Origin: an uncultured Pseudomonadales bacterium
GTDB taxonomy: Bacteria > Pseudomonadota > Gammaproteobacteria > Pseudomonadales > Azotimanducaceae
DNA length: 64,000 nucleotides
NCBI GenBank assembly: GCA_958296405.1
Contig: OY282519.1
Location: 2,960,132-3,024,131 of the forward strand
Direction: 5' to 3'
Shown here: positions 1 through 8,799 of the stretch, in pieces
Layout: each line of letters begins with the position of its first letter
Position numbering within the stretch: the first letter of the stretch is position 1
Program-made: the position numbers and the translations under genes
The notes under the pieces: generated by a model
What the model saw: the letters and a program-made list of their open reading frames with translations, nothing else
Told to the model about the DNA's origin: nothing
Database searches by the model: none

Positions 1-232
1 CCACCCACGCGCCGATGAAGAAGCCGGTGAGCGCCATCACGAAGCCGCCCAAGGAGCGTGGAATGGTGAACTCCGCGCGCGTCCAACCCAAATCCGCCGT
101 CATCGGCGCCAAAAAGGCGCCGGCCACATAGTTCGTCACGCCATGTGAAACGAACTGCGTGGCAAAGGCGCCGACGATCAGCCAGTAGCCGAAGTAGAGC
201 CGCGGCGCCGCGGCGACGGAACTAGCTGCCAA
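1..232 (-). CDS. MFS transporter, N-terminal part (runs off the window)
   Basis: The minus-strand frame encodes the start of a 12-helix transporter: a short Ala-rich lead, then RLYFGYWLIVGAFATQF and a helix beginning VTNYVAGAFLAP, followed by the cytoplasmic loop DLGWTRAEF that is typical of monocarboxylate/oxalate-type MFS carriers. Only about 77 residues are present. There is no ATG before this region; the best start is a TTG at 232 that overlaps the stop of the upstream gene, which would translationally couple the two. The substrate cannot be told from the fragment. Confidence 0.75.
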   Translation of the reverse strand, partial: MAASSVAAAPRLYFGYWLIVGAFATQFVSHGVTNYVAGAFLAPMTADLGWTRAEFTIPRSLGGFVMALTGFFIGAWV

Positions 233-3107
233 AGCGATAGCGCAGCTTCACCACGAAGAGGTCGATCACCGGCTCGTTCAGCGCATCCCGGAACAAGTCA
301 TCGAACGGCGCTTCGCCGCGGTCCGGCAAGTTGCTGCCACGGGTGTAGACGACGAAGAGGTCAGACAGCGGCGCGATCTGCCAACGATAACGAAGCTGCG
401 CCGTCATCCGGCTGATGGTGAAGTCGTCGCTGGGCGCGCCGGGCGCCTTCGCCACGCGCAACAAGCTGCCGGGGCGCTCCGGCACCCGGTAGAACTCCTC
501 CTCATCGGCGCGGATGCCGGCCCACTGCATGGTCAAGCGCAGTTGTTGGCGAGCGTTGATGAAGTAGTCCATGGCGAGGCGCGGCTGCCAATCCTTGGCG
601 CTGAAGGAGGTGAACTCGCGGTCTTCCTGATGCAGGAGCCAGCCCTCCCGTTGGTTGTAGATGAAGTCCATGTCCAACGAAAAGCGGTGACCCGGCTTCA
701 AGGTGAAGCCGACGCCGGCGCGGTAGTTCCAACCATCGAGATCTTCCCGAAACGCGCCGGCGATCACGCTCCAGCTAAAAGGCTTGCTGGTTTCCGTTCC
801 ATAGCCAAGCTGCAGCTGCATCCGGTCGTCTTTGCGGTAGGTGCCGTTGCCGCGGCTCTCAAGGTCGTCCCAACCCGAAGGAAAGACATTGAGCTCTGTG
901 CGCACTTCCGATCCGTTGTGGAACATCAGGCTGTTGCGAATGAACATGCCGCGGCGAATCGCGTGCCCTTCGTCGTTCACCCAGACGCCGGTAGTGACGC
1001 CGCTGCGCCACTGTCGAAAGCGGCGCATGCCGGAGCGGGTGTAGTCGAAACTGTAGCGCACGCCGCGCAGGTTGTTGCGATCTAGAAAGCCCAAGTCGTT
1101 GATGTTCAGCGCGTCGTCCGTGTAGTCCGCGCTGAAGCGATGGCGCACGCCACGCCGAGGCGTCCACGCAAGGTCCGTCATCACGCCGTAGCCGGTCTCC
1201 TGCCCATCTTCGGCGTCGTCGATGTCGCTTTGCAGGAGCTGCACATCCACCTTGACCTTCCCATTCGCGCTCAGATAGTGGCCATCCACGCCATGCACAA
1301 GCGCTTGGCGCTGCGGGTGATCGAGGATGGTGCCGATGTAGCCGACGGAACGACGTCCCTCGCCAACAGATTCCACCAAGCCACGCAGGACGCCAAAATC
1401 TCGCCCCTCGCCTTCCAACAGCACCTCCCTGCCAGCCCGCGTGCCGCGCAGCGTCGGCGTGTCTTCCAGCGCTGTCAGCACACCGTAGCGGAACGCGCCG
1501 GCCTGCCCGGTGAGCTTGGCGGCGCCAAGCAGCTCCGTCGGGCGCGCCTCCTCATGGCCCGCCACTTCCACGTCGCTCGGAATGGTCAGCAACGCCTTGC
1601 CGCCGATGCGCCGCGTGTTCAGCAAGGTGGTGGGCGGGCGCGTGAACGCCTCCTTGGTGGCGCGGGCGCCGATCGAGGAACTGGCGCCACTGGCGGTGCC
1701 GCTGCCGGGCCGCGGCGTGGCCGAACGGGGCGAAGTGAAGAAGATCTCGTTGCCCTCCACGAAGAAGAGCCGTTTCTCTGGGAAAAATGTCTCCCGGGAC
1801 GTGAGATTGACGACCACGTCGTCGGATTCCACCGAGCCGAAGTCTGGCGCGATGGCAGCGGTGACTTGGAAGTTCGACGACGGCCGCCAGAACACGTCGA
1901 GCCCCGTGTTCCAAATTTCATCGCTCGCCACCCGGTCGTAGGCGCCGGCCACATAAGGGAAGAGGGTGAGCTGGCGCTGCGGGGTGAGGTTGGAAAGCTT
2001 CATCGAGCCGAGCTGCGACATGAAGCGCGCCGCGGTGAATGGCAGCGCCGGCCAGCTCCAGCGCTCGTCGATGTAGGCGACCTTGCGGTTCATCCAGAAG
2101 CCCATCTCGCGGCGCCCCTCGGTGGCCGGCATGGCCATCATGGCCCACGGCAGGAACATCTCCATGCTCCAGCCATCCTCCGTCTGGGCTGTTGCGCTCT
2201 CCCACGGCCCGTCCCACTCGTAGCTGAAGTCTCGTTCCGGGGCGACCTTGCCGTCCATCACGGTGCCGCCCAAGTTCACCGAAAACCAATAGCCGTAGAG
2301 GCCGGCGCCGGACGTGTCCAGCGTCAGGCCGAAGCTGTCGCGGTTGATGTATTCATCGCGCGAGGTGAGTCGCTTGAGCAGCGTCTCTGGGGGCTGCTCC
2401 ATCCAAGCGCCCACATAGAGGCCCTCTTCAGTGTGGAAGAAGCGAGCGACGGTGCGAAAGCGCGCCGGCCCCAGCGTGTCCGGTTCGATGACGACCATGT
2501 TGTCGTAGCCGGGGACTTCTGCCCAAAACGCTTCGTCCAAGGCGCCGTCCAACTCGAAGGCGAGGCCCTGCTCTGCCATGCGGGGCACGACGATCGCGTC
2601 GCCGGCGGGCGAGGCTAGCCGCAATTCCGGCGCGCCACTTTCGTCTGGGGCCCGCATCGGCGTTGCCCGTGCCGTTGCAGCTTCCGTAGCTGGTGGCGGC
2701 GTGGCCGCAGGTTGCGATCTATCCGCCAAGGCCGGCTGCGCTGGCGTGTCATCGGCGTCAGTGGCTGCGGGCAGATCAAGCGGCTCGACGACATCGGTGG
2801 CAGGCACGCCCGTGGTGATGGCTGCCCCTGGCGTCGATGCCTCCCGCAGCAGCCAGACGTCCAACCAGCCGGCGGCGAAGGCACGGTCGCGCAGGGCGGC
2901 GGCCGCGCCGCTGGCGGCTACTGGGCCGACCACGCGATGGCGGCGTCCATCAGAGACAACACTCGCGTCCACGCCGAAGGCTTCCCGCACCTCTGCAGCC
3001 AAGGAATCGGCGTTGTTGGCGTTCTGGAAGCTGCCAAAGACGACGCGCGCTTCGGCCATTGCCGCGGTCGCCATCCACAGCAGCGCAACGACGAGAGCCA
3101 GTCTCAT
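222..3107 (-). CDS. Secreted SPOR-like/CBM9-like/DUF5916 outer-membrane protein
   Basis: The protein has 961 residues from an ATG at 3107, chosen because a clear signal peptide (MRLALVVALLWMATAAMA) starts there; the open frame continues upstream into transposase DNA without meaning. After the signal comes a segment of about 70 residues (VVFGSFQNANNADSLAAEV) that resembles a SPOR peptidoglycan-binding domain. A Pro/Ala-rich linker follows, then a CBM9-like sandwich around residues 175-350 (ELDGALDEAFWAEVPG, WSMEMFLPWAMMAM). The long C-terminal beta-rich DUF5916 region ends in an aromatic, membrane-type strand (VVKLRYRFGS). DUF5916 proteins are probably outer-membrane barrels of unknown function. 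The next gene, an MFS carrier, overlaps its stop, which hints at a shared transport role. Confidence 0.8.
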   Translation of the reverse strand: MRLALVVALLWMATAAMAEARVVFGSFQNANNADSLAAEVREAFGVDASVVSDGRRHRVVGPVAASGAAAALRDRAFAAGWLDVWLLREASTPGAAITTGVPATDVVEPLDLPAATDADDTPAQPALADRSQPAATPPPATEAATARATPMRAPDESGAPELRLASPAGDAIVVPRMAEQGLAFELDGALDEAFWAEVPGYDNMVVIEPDTLGPARFRTVARFFHTEEGLYVGAWMEQPPETLLKRLTSRDEYINRDSFGLTLDTSGAGLYGYWFSVNLGGTVMDGKVAPERDFSYEWDGPWESATAQTEDGWSMEMFLPWAMMAMPATEGRREMGFWMNRKVAYIDERWSWPALPFTAARFMSQLGSMKLSNLTPQRQLTLFPYVAGAYDRVASDEIWNTGLDVFWRPSSNFQVTAAIAPDFGSVESDDVVVNLTSRETFFPEKRLFFVEGNEIFFTSPRSATPRPGSGTASGASSSIGARATKEAFTRPPTTLLNTRRIGGKALLTIPSDVEVAGHEEARPTELLGAAKLTGQAGAFRYGVLTALEDTPTLRGTRAGREVLLEGEGRDFGVLRGLVESVGEGRRSVGYIGTILDHPQRQALVHGVDGHYLSANGKVKVDVQLLQSDIDDAEDGQETGYGVMTDLAWTPRRGVRHRFSADYTDDALNINDLGFLDRNNLRGVRYSFDYTRSGMRRFRQWRSGVTTGVWVNDEGHAIRRGMFIRNSLMFHNGSEVRTELNVFPSGWDDLESRGNGTYRKDDRMQLQLGYGTETSKPFSWSVIAGAFREDLDGWNYRAGVGFTLKPGHRFSLDMDFIYNQREGWLLHQEDREFTSFSAKDWQPRLAMDYFINARQQLRLTMQWAGIRADEEEFYRVPERPGSLLRVAKAPGAPSDDFTISRMTAQLRYRWQIAPLSDLFVVYTRGSNLPDRGEAPFDDLFRDALNEPVIDLFVVKLRYRFGS

Positions 3108-3139
3108 GCGAAGGGAACTACATACTTTGTTGCCCAGCG

Positions 3140-3724
3140 TCACGCTGCGGCTTTGAAGTTGTATTGTTGACGAGTCATAGGGGTGGCTAACGCCAACGCT
3201 CCTCGTCGTCCAGACGCCCCATTCCCGCGGGCCAGCATGTTCAACGCAGCATTGTGGTCCGCGTTGGCTTTGTGACCGCAAGACAGGCACTTGAAGTCCG
3301 CTTGCGTCGTTCTATTCCCTTTGTTGACGTGCCCGCAATTGTGGCACATCCGCGAAGTTTCACGCGGATCGATGGCGACGACATGCGCCGCCTTGCATTC
3401 CAGCATGTCCGGCGCAACGAGGATGTCCCCCGTCGATGTGGCCACTTGGCCGCAGTTCATGTCCACGCCGATTGCGAGTCCGTTGTCAACGACGTCTGGC
3501 ACCTCCACTTCGTAACCGATGGCCGCGAACCATTTCACACCATCCTCGCTGGCAACGTAAACGGATTTGACCTTCGCGCCGGCGTAGCGGTTTGATCCGC
3601 ACACCTTCACCCACCCGATGCCTGAAAGCCGCAACCACTCCCCGCAGAGCTTCGCTGAGTTGTCGGGAAAGTCGATCCACAACTTGTGGTCCCGATCATG
3701 GGGTGTCGCTCCAACAACACTCAC
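3140..3724 (-). pseudogene. Degenerate TnpB/OrfB (IS200/IS605-type) remnant
   Basis: The 194-residue frame shows TnpB landmarks in order: the RuvC-I region GLAIGVDMNCGQVAT with its Asp, then VVAIDPRETSRMCHNCGH opening the zinc ribbon, the second CxxC (KCLSCGH), and the RuvC-III region ADHNAALNMLARG. The usual N-terminal half is missing, and the middle, which should carry RuvC-II Glu and much of the nuclease core, is deleted between residues of about 115 and 125. Full-length TnpB proteins are about 350-420 residues. It starts at a GTG inside the homologous region and ends 32 bp before the DUF5916 start, so it occupies that gene's promoter region. It is probably dead, although the frame is still open. 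Confidence 0.8.
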
Positions 3725-3812
3725 AGCGTGTTGTAATTCCCTATTCTAACTGAGCCTAGCCGAAACCCTTTGCCACGCGAGAGGCCCGACGCTGACCACC
3801 GGCACAGACATT

Positions 3813-5204
3813 TTGACACTGTTGCAGCCCGTCCTAGCGCGAATCGTGCCCGGCTGCGCGGTCGAGGCGGTTGAACGCCTCTCGGCGGGCGCCAGCCAAG
3901 AGACCTATCGCGTGGACGCGAAGACGGCGAACGGGCCGCGTTCCTTCGCGTTGCGGCGCGCCGCCGGCGGGGCGCAGGCAGAAGGCACGCTCGGCTTGGC
4001 CACCGAGGCCAAGCTGATGATGGCGGCGCGCGCGGCCGGCGTCCCGGCGCCGGAGGTGCTCCATGTGCTCGACGCCGCAGAGGGGCTGGGCGATGGCTTC
4101 ATCATGGCTTGGCTCGATGGCGAGACCTTGGGCGCGCGCATCGTCCGCGAAGACGCTTATGCCGGCGCGCGCGAACGCCTCGCATATGACTGCGGCGCTG
4201 CCTTGGCCCGCACTCACGGCATCGATGTGGCGGCGGCGGGCTTGGCGCCGATCCTGCCCACCGCCACGCCCGAGGAACTCGTGCATGAGACATGGGACCG
4301 CTACAAGGCATTCGATACGCCGCAGCCCATGATCGACTACGCGGGGCGCTGGCTCTTGGAGCACCTGCCGAGGGGCGTCGAGCCGCGCTTGGTGCATGGC
4401 GACTTCCGCAACGGCAACATCATGGTGGCGCCGGCCGGCATCGTCGCCGTGTTGGATTGGGAAATCGCGCACCGCGGCGACCCCATGCGCGACTTGGGCT
4501 GGCTCTGCACCAGCTCGTGGCGCTTTGGGGGCGCGGCGCCAGTGGGGGGATTCGGCAGCTACGAGGACTTGTTCCAAGGCTACGAGGACGCAAGCGGCCG
4601 CGCCGTGGACGCAGACCATGTGCGGTTCTGGGAAGTGTTCGGCTCGTTCTGGTGGGCCGTGGGCTGCCTCGGCATGGCAGACCGCTACCGCAACGGGCCA
4701 GATCCATCCGTCGAGCGTCCGGGCATCGGGCGGCGCTCCTCCGAATGTCAGATGGACTGCGTGAACTTGCTGATCCCCGGCCGCATCGACCTGGCGCCGG
4801 GACCGTCGCGGCCAAACGATGTGGACATGCCACGCCTCGACGAACTGTTGGTGAGCGTGCGCGACTTCCTGCGCACCGAAGTGATGACCGCGACCGCGGG
4901 GCGCACGCGCTTCCTCGCCCGCGTGGCGGCCAACTCGTTGGACATCGTTCTGCGCGACAACGCGCTCGGCCCCAATGCGCGCGCTGCCGAGGAGCGCGGG
5001 CTGCAGGCGCTCTTCAACAGCGCGGAGGAGCTTGCCAGCTTGCGCTGGCGGCTGACGCGGGGGCTGCGCGACGGCGACATTGCATTGTCGCTGCCGGGCC
5101 TCGCCGAGCACCTGCGCCAATCCGTCGCGGCGCAATTGGCCATCGACCAACCCAAGTACCCGGCGCTGCAAACGGCGTTGGCAATGGCGGAAGGGCCGCC
5201 CTGA
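3813..5204 (+). CDS. Phosphotransferase (LvaA/ACAD10-type kinase) fused to a DUF6285/LvaB-like domain
   Basis: The protein has 463 residues from a TTG start; no in-frame ATG lies near the domain start. The N-terminal two thirds is an aminoglycoside-phosphotransferase-fold kinase: the catalytic loop LVHGDFRNGN sits near residue 195 and the metal-binding DWE near 215. The C-terminal 120 residues (from LDELLVSVRDFL, near 341) look like DUF6285, with the pattern ARVAANSLDIVLRDNALGP. In Pseudomonas LvaA (kinase) and its small partner LvaB phosphorylate 4-hydroxyacyl-CoA, and the ACAD-family LvaC completes the conversion. Here A and B appear fused, and an LvaC/ACAD10-like gene lies 3.6 kb away beyond inserted DNA. 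The exact substrate is inferred. Confidence 0.8.
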   Translation: MTLLQPVLARIVPGCAVEAVERLSAGASQETYRVDAKTANGPRSFALRRAAGGAQAEGTLGLATEAKLMMAARAAGVPAPEVLHVLDAAEGLGDGFIMAWLDGETLGARIVREDAYAGARERLAYDCGAALARTHGIDVAAAGLAPILPTATPEELVHETWDRYKAFDTPQPMIDYAGRWLLEHLPRGVEPRLVHGDFRNGNIMVAPAGIVAVLDWEIAHRGDPMRDLGWLCTSSWRFGGAAPVGGFGSYEDLFQGYEDASGRAVDADHVRFWEVFGSFWWAVGCLGMADRYRNGPDPSVERPGIGRRSSECQMDCVNLLIPGRIDLAPGPSRPNDVDMPRLDELLVSVRDFLRTEVMTATAGRTRFLARVAANSLDIVLRDNALGPNARAAEERGLQALFNSAEELASLRWRLTRGLRDGDIALSLPGLAEHLRQSVAAQLAIDQPKYPALQTALAMAEGPP

Positions 5205-5457
5205 GGGGATTGGCGGCCCGGCGACGCTGCGCGCCCTAGGCGCCAACGGTGACCGCCCTATCGTGGGCTTCACCGCCCCCGCCAAGGCCTGAGAACAGGT
5301 CGATTACTGGAACGGGTTTCCTCATCGTCTTCTAGCCGAGCGATTCATCGCCAGGTCGCGACTCGACAACCGTTGCCGTCCGCGGCCACTTGCTCTCTCC
5401 CGCAACCTCGCGTGAAATCGTGGCTTTGGGCAACTCGGACACGCAGACCGCCACCCG

Positions 5458-5964
5458 ATGACCGACATCGTCGACGTCGACAAGGCTACTCGGTCTCGGA
5501 TGATGGCGGGCATAACGGCCAAGCACACCAAGCCCGAACTCATTCTTCGACGAGCACTTCACGCGCAGGGGTTTCGATTCAGACTCCACGTCCGGGGTCT
5601 CCCCGGAACGCCGGATATCGTTCTCCGTCGCTACCGCGCCGTTTGCTTCGTTCACGGCTGCTTCTGGCACCGCCATGAAGGATGCTCGCATGCGACCACC
5701 CCAGCGACGAGGCCGGCATTCTGGCAATCCAAGTTCGATGACAATGTGGAGCGCGACCGCCGCTCCAAGCGCCAGCTCCTCGAGGCTGGCTGGCGAGTCG
5801 CTACGGTGTGGGAGTGCGCACTCCGCCGCGGAGCGCGTCACATGACGGTCGCCTTGGGCGGTGGCTTCAAGGTAGCGCCCCGAGTACGAGACCGCTCTCC
5901 GCAAGCCACGCGTCGCAAGCCCCAACAGGAAACCCTAGCTACGCCGCCGACTGACGGGGAATAA
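5458..5964 (+). CDS. vsr: Very-short-patch repair endonuclease Vsr
   Basis: The protein has 168 residues. Vsr nicks beside T:G mismatches that arise from deamination of 5-methylcytosine. The family signature is intact: an N-terminal DKATRSRMMAGITAKHTKPE, the catalytic Asp in GLPGTPDIVLRRY, and the VHGCFWHRHEGC segment with its His and zinc-binding Cys residues, followed by WQSKFDDNVERDRR and the final WECALRR. The tail after about residue 135 is longer than in E. coli (156 residues) and low in complexity. No cytosine-5 methyltransferase lies in the window, although Vsr is normally beside one. Its 3' end overlaps the convergent higA by 26 bp. Confidence 0.93.
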   Translation: MTDIVDVDKATRSRMMAGITAKHTKPELILRRALHAQGFRFRLHVRGLPGTPDIVLRRYRAVCFVHGCFWHRHEGCSHATTPATRPAFWQSKFDDNVERDRRSKRQLLEAGWRVATVWECALRRGARHMTVALGGGFKVAPRVRDRSPQATRRKPQQETLATPPTDGE

Positions 5965-6244
5965 CCCTCTCGGTAATCTGCCGACCAACCTCGATCTCGG
6001 CCCGCCGTAGTTCCCACGTCTGCTGAAGATTCAACCAGAGTTGCGGGCTGGTCCCGAAATAGCGTGCCAGCCGCAAGGCCGTGTCCGCCGTGACTCCCCG
6101 GCGGCCCTCCAGAATCAGGGTCACCCGGCTCAGCGGCACGTCCAATGCCTTCGACAACGCGTCCTCTGACACTCCCGCAGCCTCGATCTCTTCGCGGAGT
6201 ATCTCGCCCGGATGGACCGGCCTCATCCCGTTCTTGATGTCCAC
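5939..6244 (-). CDS. higA: HigA-family antitoxin (XRE/VapI)
   Basis: The 101-residue protein has the HigA N-terminus RPVHPGEILREEIEAAGVSE, an XRE helix-turn-helix (LSKALDVPLSRVTLILEGRR, residues about 30-50), and the family segment TALRLARYFGTSPQLWLNLQ. It neutralises HigB and normally represses its own operon. It lies 9 bp downstream of higB in the toxin-first order typical of higBA. The 3' end runs into vsr on the opposite strand. Confidence 0.92.
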   Translation of the reverse strand: MDIKNGMRPVHPGEILREEIEAAGVSEDALSKALDVPLSRVTLILEGRRGVTADTALRLARYFGTSPQLWLNLQQTWELRRAEIEVGRQITERVIPRQSAA

Positions 6245-6253
6245 CTCGTTCTC

Positions 6254-6535
6254 CTAACGGTGGTAGTCCACGATTTCCACGTCGTACGGCCCGTCTGCGC
6301 TCCAGCGGAAGCAAACGCGCCACTGCGCGTTGATCCGGATGCTGAACTGACCCTCTCGGTCACCTCGCAACGACTCAAGCCGATTGCTCGGCAGCGCCAC
6401 GAGGTCACCGAACGAACTGGCACCGGCCAGCAAGGTCAGCCGCCGAACCGCCTGATCAGCAAAGCCCTGAAAGGCTGCGACACGATGTCCCTCGTAAAAC
6501 CGCCTCGTCCTTCGGTCCTTGAAGCTCCGTATCAC
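6254..6535 (-). CDS. higB: HigB-family toxin (RelE-like mRNA interferase)
   Basis: The protein has 93 residues from a GTG at 6535 (MIRSFKDRRTRRFYEGHRV); the open frame extends far upstream into transposase DNA, but homology begins here. The body (ADQAVRRLTLLAGASSFGDL, QFSIRINAQWRVCFRW, DVEIVDYHR) is the RelE/HigB fold. The Arg of NAQWRVCFRW and the terminal YHR carry conserved basic residues. HigB cleaves mRNA on the ribosome. The gene is directly followed by its antitoxin, so the pair looks complete and probably active. Confidence 0.92.
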   Translation of the reverse strand: MIRSFKDRRTRRFYEGHRVAAFQGFADQAVRRLTLLAGASSFGDLVALPSNRLESLRGDREGQFSIRINAQWRVCFRWSADGPYDVEIVDYHR

Positions 6536-6604
6536 ATCCCGAACCATACCCCGCCCGGACCGATCCTTAAAGCCCCTGAAAGGGATCATCACCTTCTGGA
6601 CAGT

Positions 6605-6634
6605 GCCGCGCCCAAGGAAGCCCTTGGGCGCGGC
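6605..6634. repeat. Perfect 13-bp inverted repeat upstream of higB
   Basis: The arms GCCGCGCCCAAGG and CCTTGGGCGCGGC enclose a 4-base loop. The element lies about 70 bp upstream of the higB start and 150 bp before the transposase frame. It could be a terminator that insulates the two units, an operator for HigA, or part of the insertion-sequence end. No T-run follows on either strand. Confidence 0.6.
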
Positions 6635-6783
6635 GGTTCGGCAGCCTATGAGTTGAGAGACAACATGGGAGACCGAACGATGCGGATGTTGGCACAAGAC
6701 AGGGCGTTCCACCTGAATCTGCGGGTGGACGGGACGGACGACGCGGAGGCGCTGCGCCGGCGGCGGGAGCTGGAGGGGACCGG

Positions 6784-7612
6784 ATGCGGAAGCTGTCGCC
6801 GCTGGCGGAGGTTCTGGCGGCGTTCGGGGTGGGGCGGAGCGCCTACTACGAGAGGAGGAAGCGGCTGCGCGAGGAGGGGGTGAAGGGGCTGGTTCCGCGC
6901 AGCAGCCGGCTGCGCAGCCATCCGGGGAGGCAGTGGACGATGGCGGACGCCAGGCGGGTGGCGCGCATCCGCCGCGAGATGCCGTGGGCGGGGAAGGCGA
7001 GGATCGCGCTGGCCAGAGCGCGCGCTGAGCGAGGCGACGGTGGGACGCATCCTGCGCTGGGCGGTGGAGCGCGGGCGCGTGCGGCCGTGTTCGTTCTGCG
7101 AGGGGCGGGCCGCCGCGAAGCGGCGGCGCGACATGCACTTCGGCGTGCAGTTCGACCACATGACCGTGCGCATCGACGGCGTGGCCCACAAGGAGTTCCG
7201 CGCCGTGTGCCCGCGCACGCGGCTGCAGCACGCCAAGGTCTACTCCCGCGCCACGGCGGGCGTCGCAAGGGCGTTCCTGCGCGAGGCCGTCCGTGAGCTC
7301 GACGTCCGCGCCGTGCAGGTGGACGGCGGCTCCGAGTTCATGGCCGCCTTCGAGGAGGAGTGCAAGGCGCTGGGCCTGCCGCTGCTGGTGCTGCCGCCGC
7401 GCTCGCCGCAGCTCAACGGCATCGTCGAGCGCGCCAACCGCACCGCGCGCGCCGAGTGCTGGAGCCAGTACCGCGGAGAGCTCACCTGCGCGGCGATGAA
7501 CGAGGCGCTCGCCGCCTACCTCGACTACTACAACCGCCGCCAGCACCGCTCCCTCGGCACGAAAACACCTGCCGAGTTCGCTAGCAAACCGCCTGATAGA
7601 CGCGCCGCTTGA
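6784..7612 (+). pseudogene. Frameshifted IS481/IS3-like transposase with rve integrase core
   Basis: Frame one from 6784 encodes the helix-turn-helix half (EVLAAFGVGRSAYYERRKRL, then REMPWAGKARIALARA). Homology then continues one base later, in a second frame, from about 7022 (ALSEATVGRILRWAVERGR) to the stop at 7612. That half has the DDE-type core: QFDHMTVRIDG, VQVDGGSEFMAAFEE, and PQLNGIVERANRTARAE with the catalytic Glu. The shift falls in an alternating GC run near 7017-7024. IS481 enzymes are normally one frame, so this is most likely an indel. The last codons run into the antisense end of the serine hydrolase, and no terminal repeats were recognised. Confidence 0.8.
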
Positions 7613-8771
7613 AGTCTTGGCTGAACGGGTGCCAGAAGCCTGGCAACCGCTGGGTGAAGATGATGCCGGCGATGCCGGCGGCCGGCGACATCCAGCTATG
7701 GGTGCCGGCCATGCCGCCCCAGTGGTATTCGCCGACGGCGGCGTCGGGCTCGCCGGCTGCCGGCACCGTCTTGATGGCGAAGCCGAGGCCGAACACCGTG
7801 TCTGGCATCACCCACATCGGAAACTCCACCGCCACCCCGTCGGGAAGCTGATTCCTGCGCATCTCCGCCAAGGTGGAAGCGTCCAAGATGCGCGTGCCGG
7901 CCAGCGCCCCGTTGCCCATCAGCATCTGCACGAAGCGCGTGTAGTCGCCGATGGTGGAGACCAGCCCGCCACCGCCGGATTGGAACGGCTTGGGCTCTAG
8001 ATAGCCGCCGCCAAGGGATTCCGGCGCCGCCACGATGCCGGGCTTCAGCGGATCCAACGGGTCCACCGGCGCGTAGTTGGCGCAGAAGCGGCTGTGCTTG
8101 CCCGCCGGCACATGAAAGCCGGTGTCCACCATGCCCAGCGGCTCGAAGATGCTCGCGGCCAAGTAGTCGCCAAAGCGCTGGCCAGACCATACCTCCACCA
8201 ACCGCGCCAGCACGTCCGTCGCCACGCTGTACTGGAACCGCTTGCCGGGCCGGCGGGCCAACGGCAGCTTGCCCAGACGCTCCACCATCTCGGTGAGGGA
8301 GAGGCGCCCGGTCAAGAGGCCCTCGGCTTGGTAGAGGGCGTCCATCGGCGATTCCATCAGGAAGCCGTAGGAGAAGCCGGCGTTGTGGCACATCAACTGC
8401 CGCACTGTGGGCGGCGTGTCTAGCGGCTGGGCATCCGCCGCGTCCGTCGCGCCTTCCCGCAGCACCGTCAGCCCGCTCAAGGCCGGCAGGTGTTTCTCCA
8501 CCGGATCGTCGAGGTGGAACTTGCCGGCCTCCCACAGCGTCATCGCCGCCACCGAGGTGATGGGCTTGGTGTTCGAGTAGATGCGGTAGATGGAGTCCAG
8601 CGCGATGGACGCTCCCGCTTCCCGGTCTTGGTGGCCGGCGAGATGCAGGTCCACCACATCCTGCCCCTCCAGCACCACCGTCGCCGCCATCACGAGGAAG
8701 CCATCCTCGATGCGCTTGGCCAGCGCCTCGTGCATGGGCGAGAAGTCGTGGCGATTCGGGCGAACGTTCAT
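7581..8771 (-). CDS. Serine hydrolase, beta-lactamase/EstB family
   Basis: The protein has 396 residues from an ATG at 8771 (MNVRPNRHDFSPMHEALAKR); the open frame upstream is not homologous. It has the class C beta-lactamase/esterase layout: the nucleophile motif SNTK in YRIYSNTKPITSV (near residue 67), a YSVATDVLARL tyrosine motif, and HWGGMAGTHSW in place of the KTG box near the C-terminus. Such proteins are esterases or lactamases of varied substrate; no signal peptide is seen, so it is probably cytoplasmic. The 3' end (RRVYQAVC) coincides with the end of the IS481-like transposase frame, so the last residues may have been replaced by insertion DNA. Confidence 0.85.
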   Translation of the reverse strand: MNVRPNRHDFSPMHEALAKRIEDGFLVMAATVVLEGQDVVDLHLAGHQDREAGASIALDSIYRIYSNTKPITSVAAMTLWEAGKFHLDDPVEKHLPALSGLTVLREGATDAADAQPLDTPPTVRQLMCHNAGFSYGFLMESPMDALYQAEGLLTGRLSLTEMVERLGKLPLARRPGKRFQYSVATDVLARLVEVWSGQRFGDYLAASIFEPLGMVDTGFHVPAGKHSRFCANYAPVDPLDPLKPGIVAAPESLGGGYLEPKPFQSGGGGLVSTIGDYTRFVQMLMGNGALAGTRILDASTLAEMRRNQLPDGVAVEFPMWVMPDTVFGLGFAIKTVPAAGEPDAAVGEYHWGGMAGTHSWMSPAAGIAGIIFTQRLPGFWHPFSQDFKRRVYQAVC

Positions 8772-8799
8772 GTCGCGCTTGCGCGCCGCGGCCAACTTC

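Noticed and set aside
5205-5457. A remnant methyltransferase between the kinase and vsr
   Set aside because: None of the frames in this 253-bp stretch shows a cytosine methyltransferase motif such as PCQ or the conserved C-terminal block.
6254-7546. One 430-residue minus-strand protein including HigB
   Set aside because: Only the last 93 residues match HigB; the upstream part is antisense to the transposase, so the GTG at 6535 was taken as the start.
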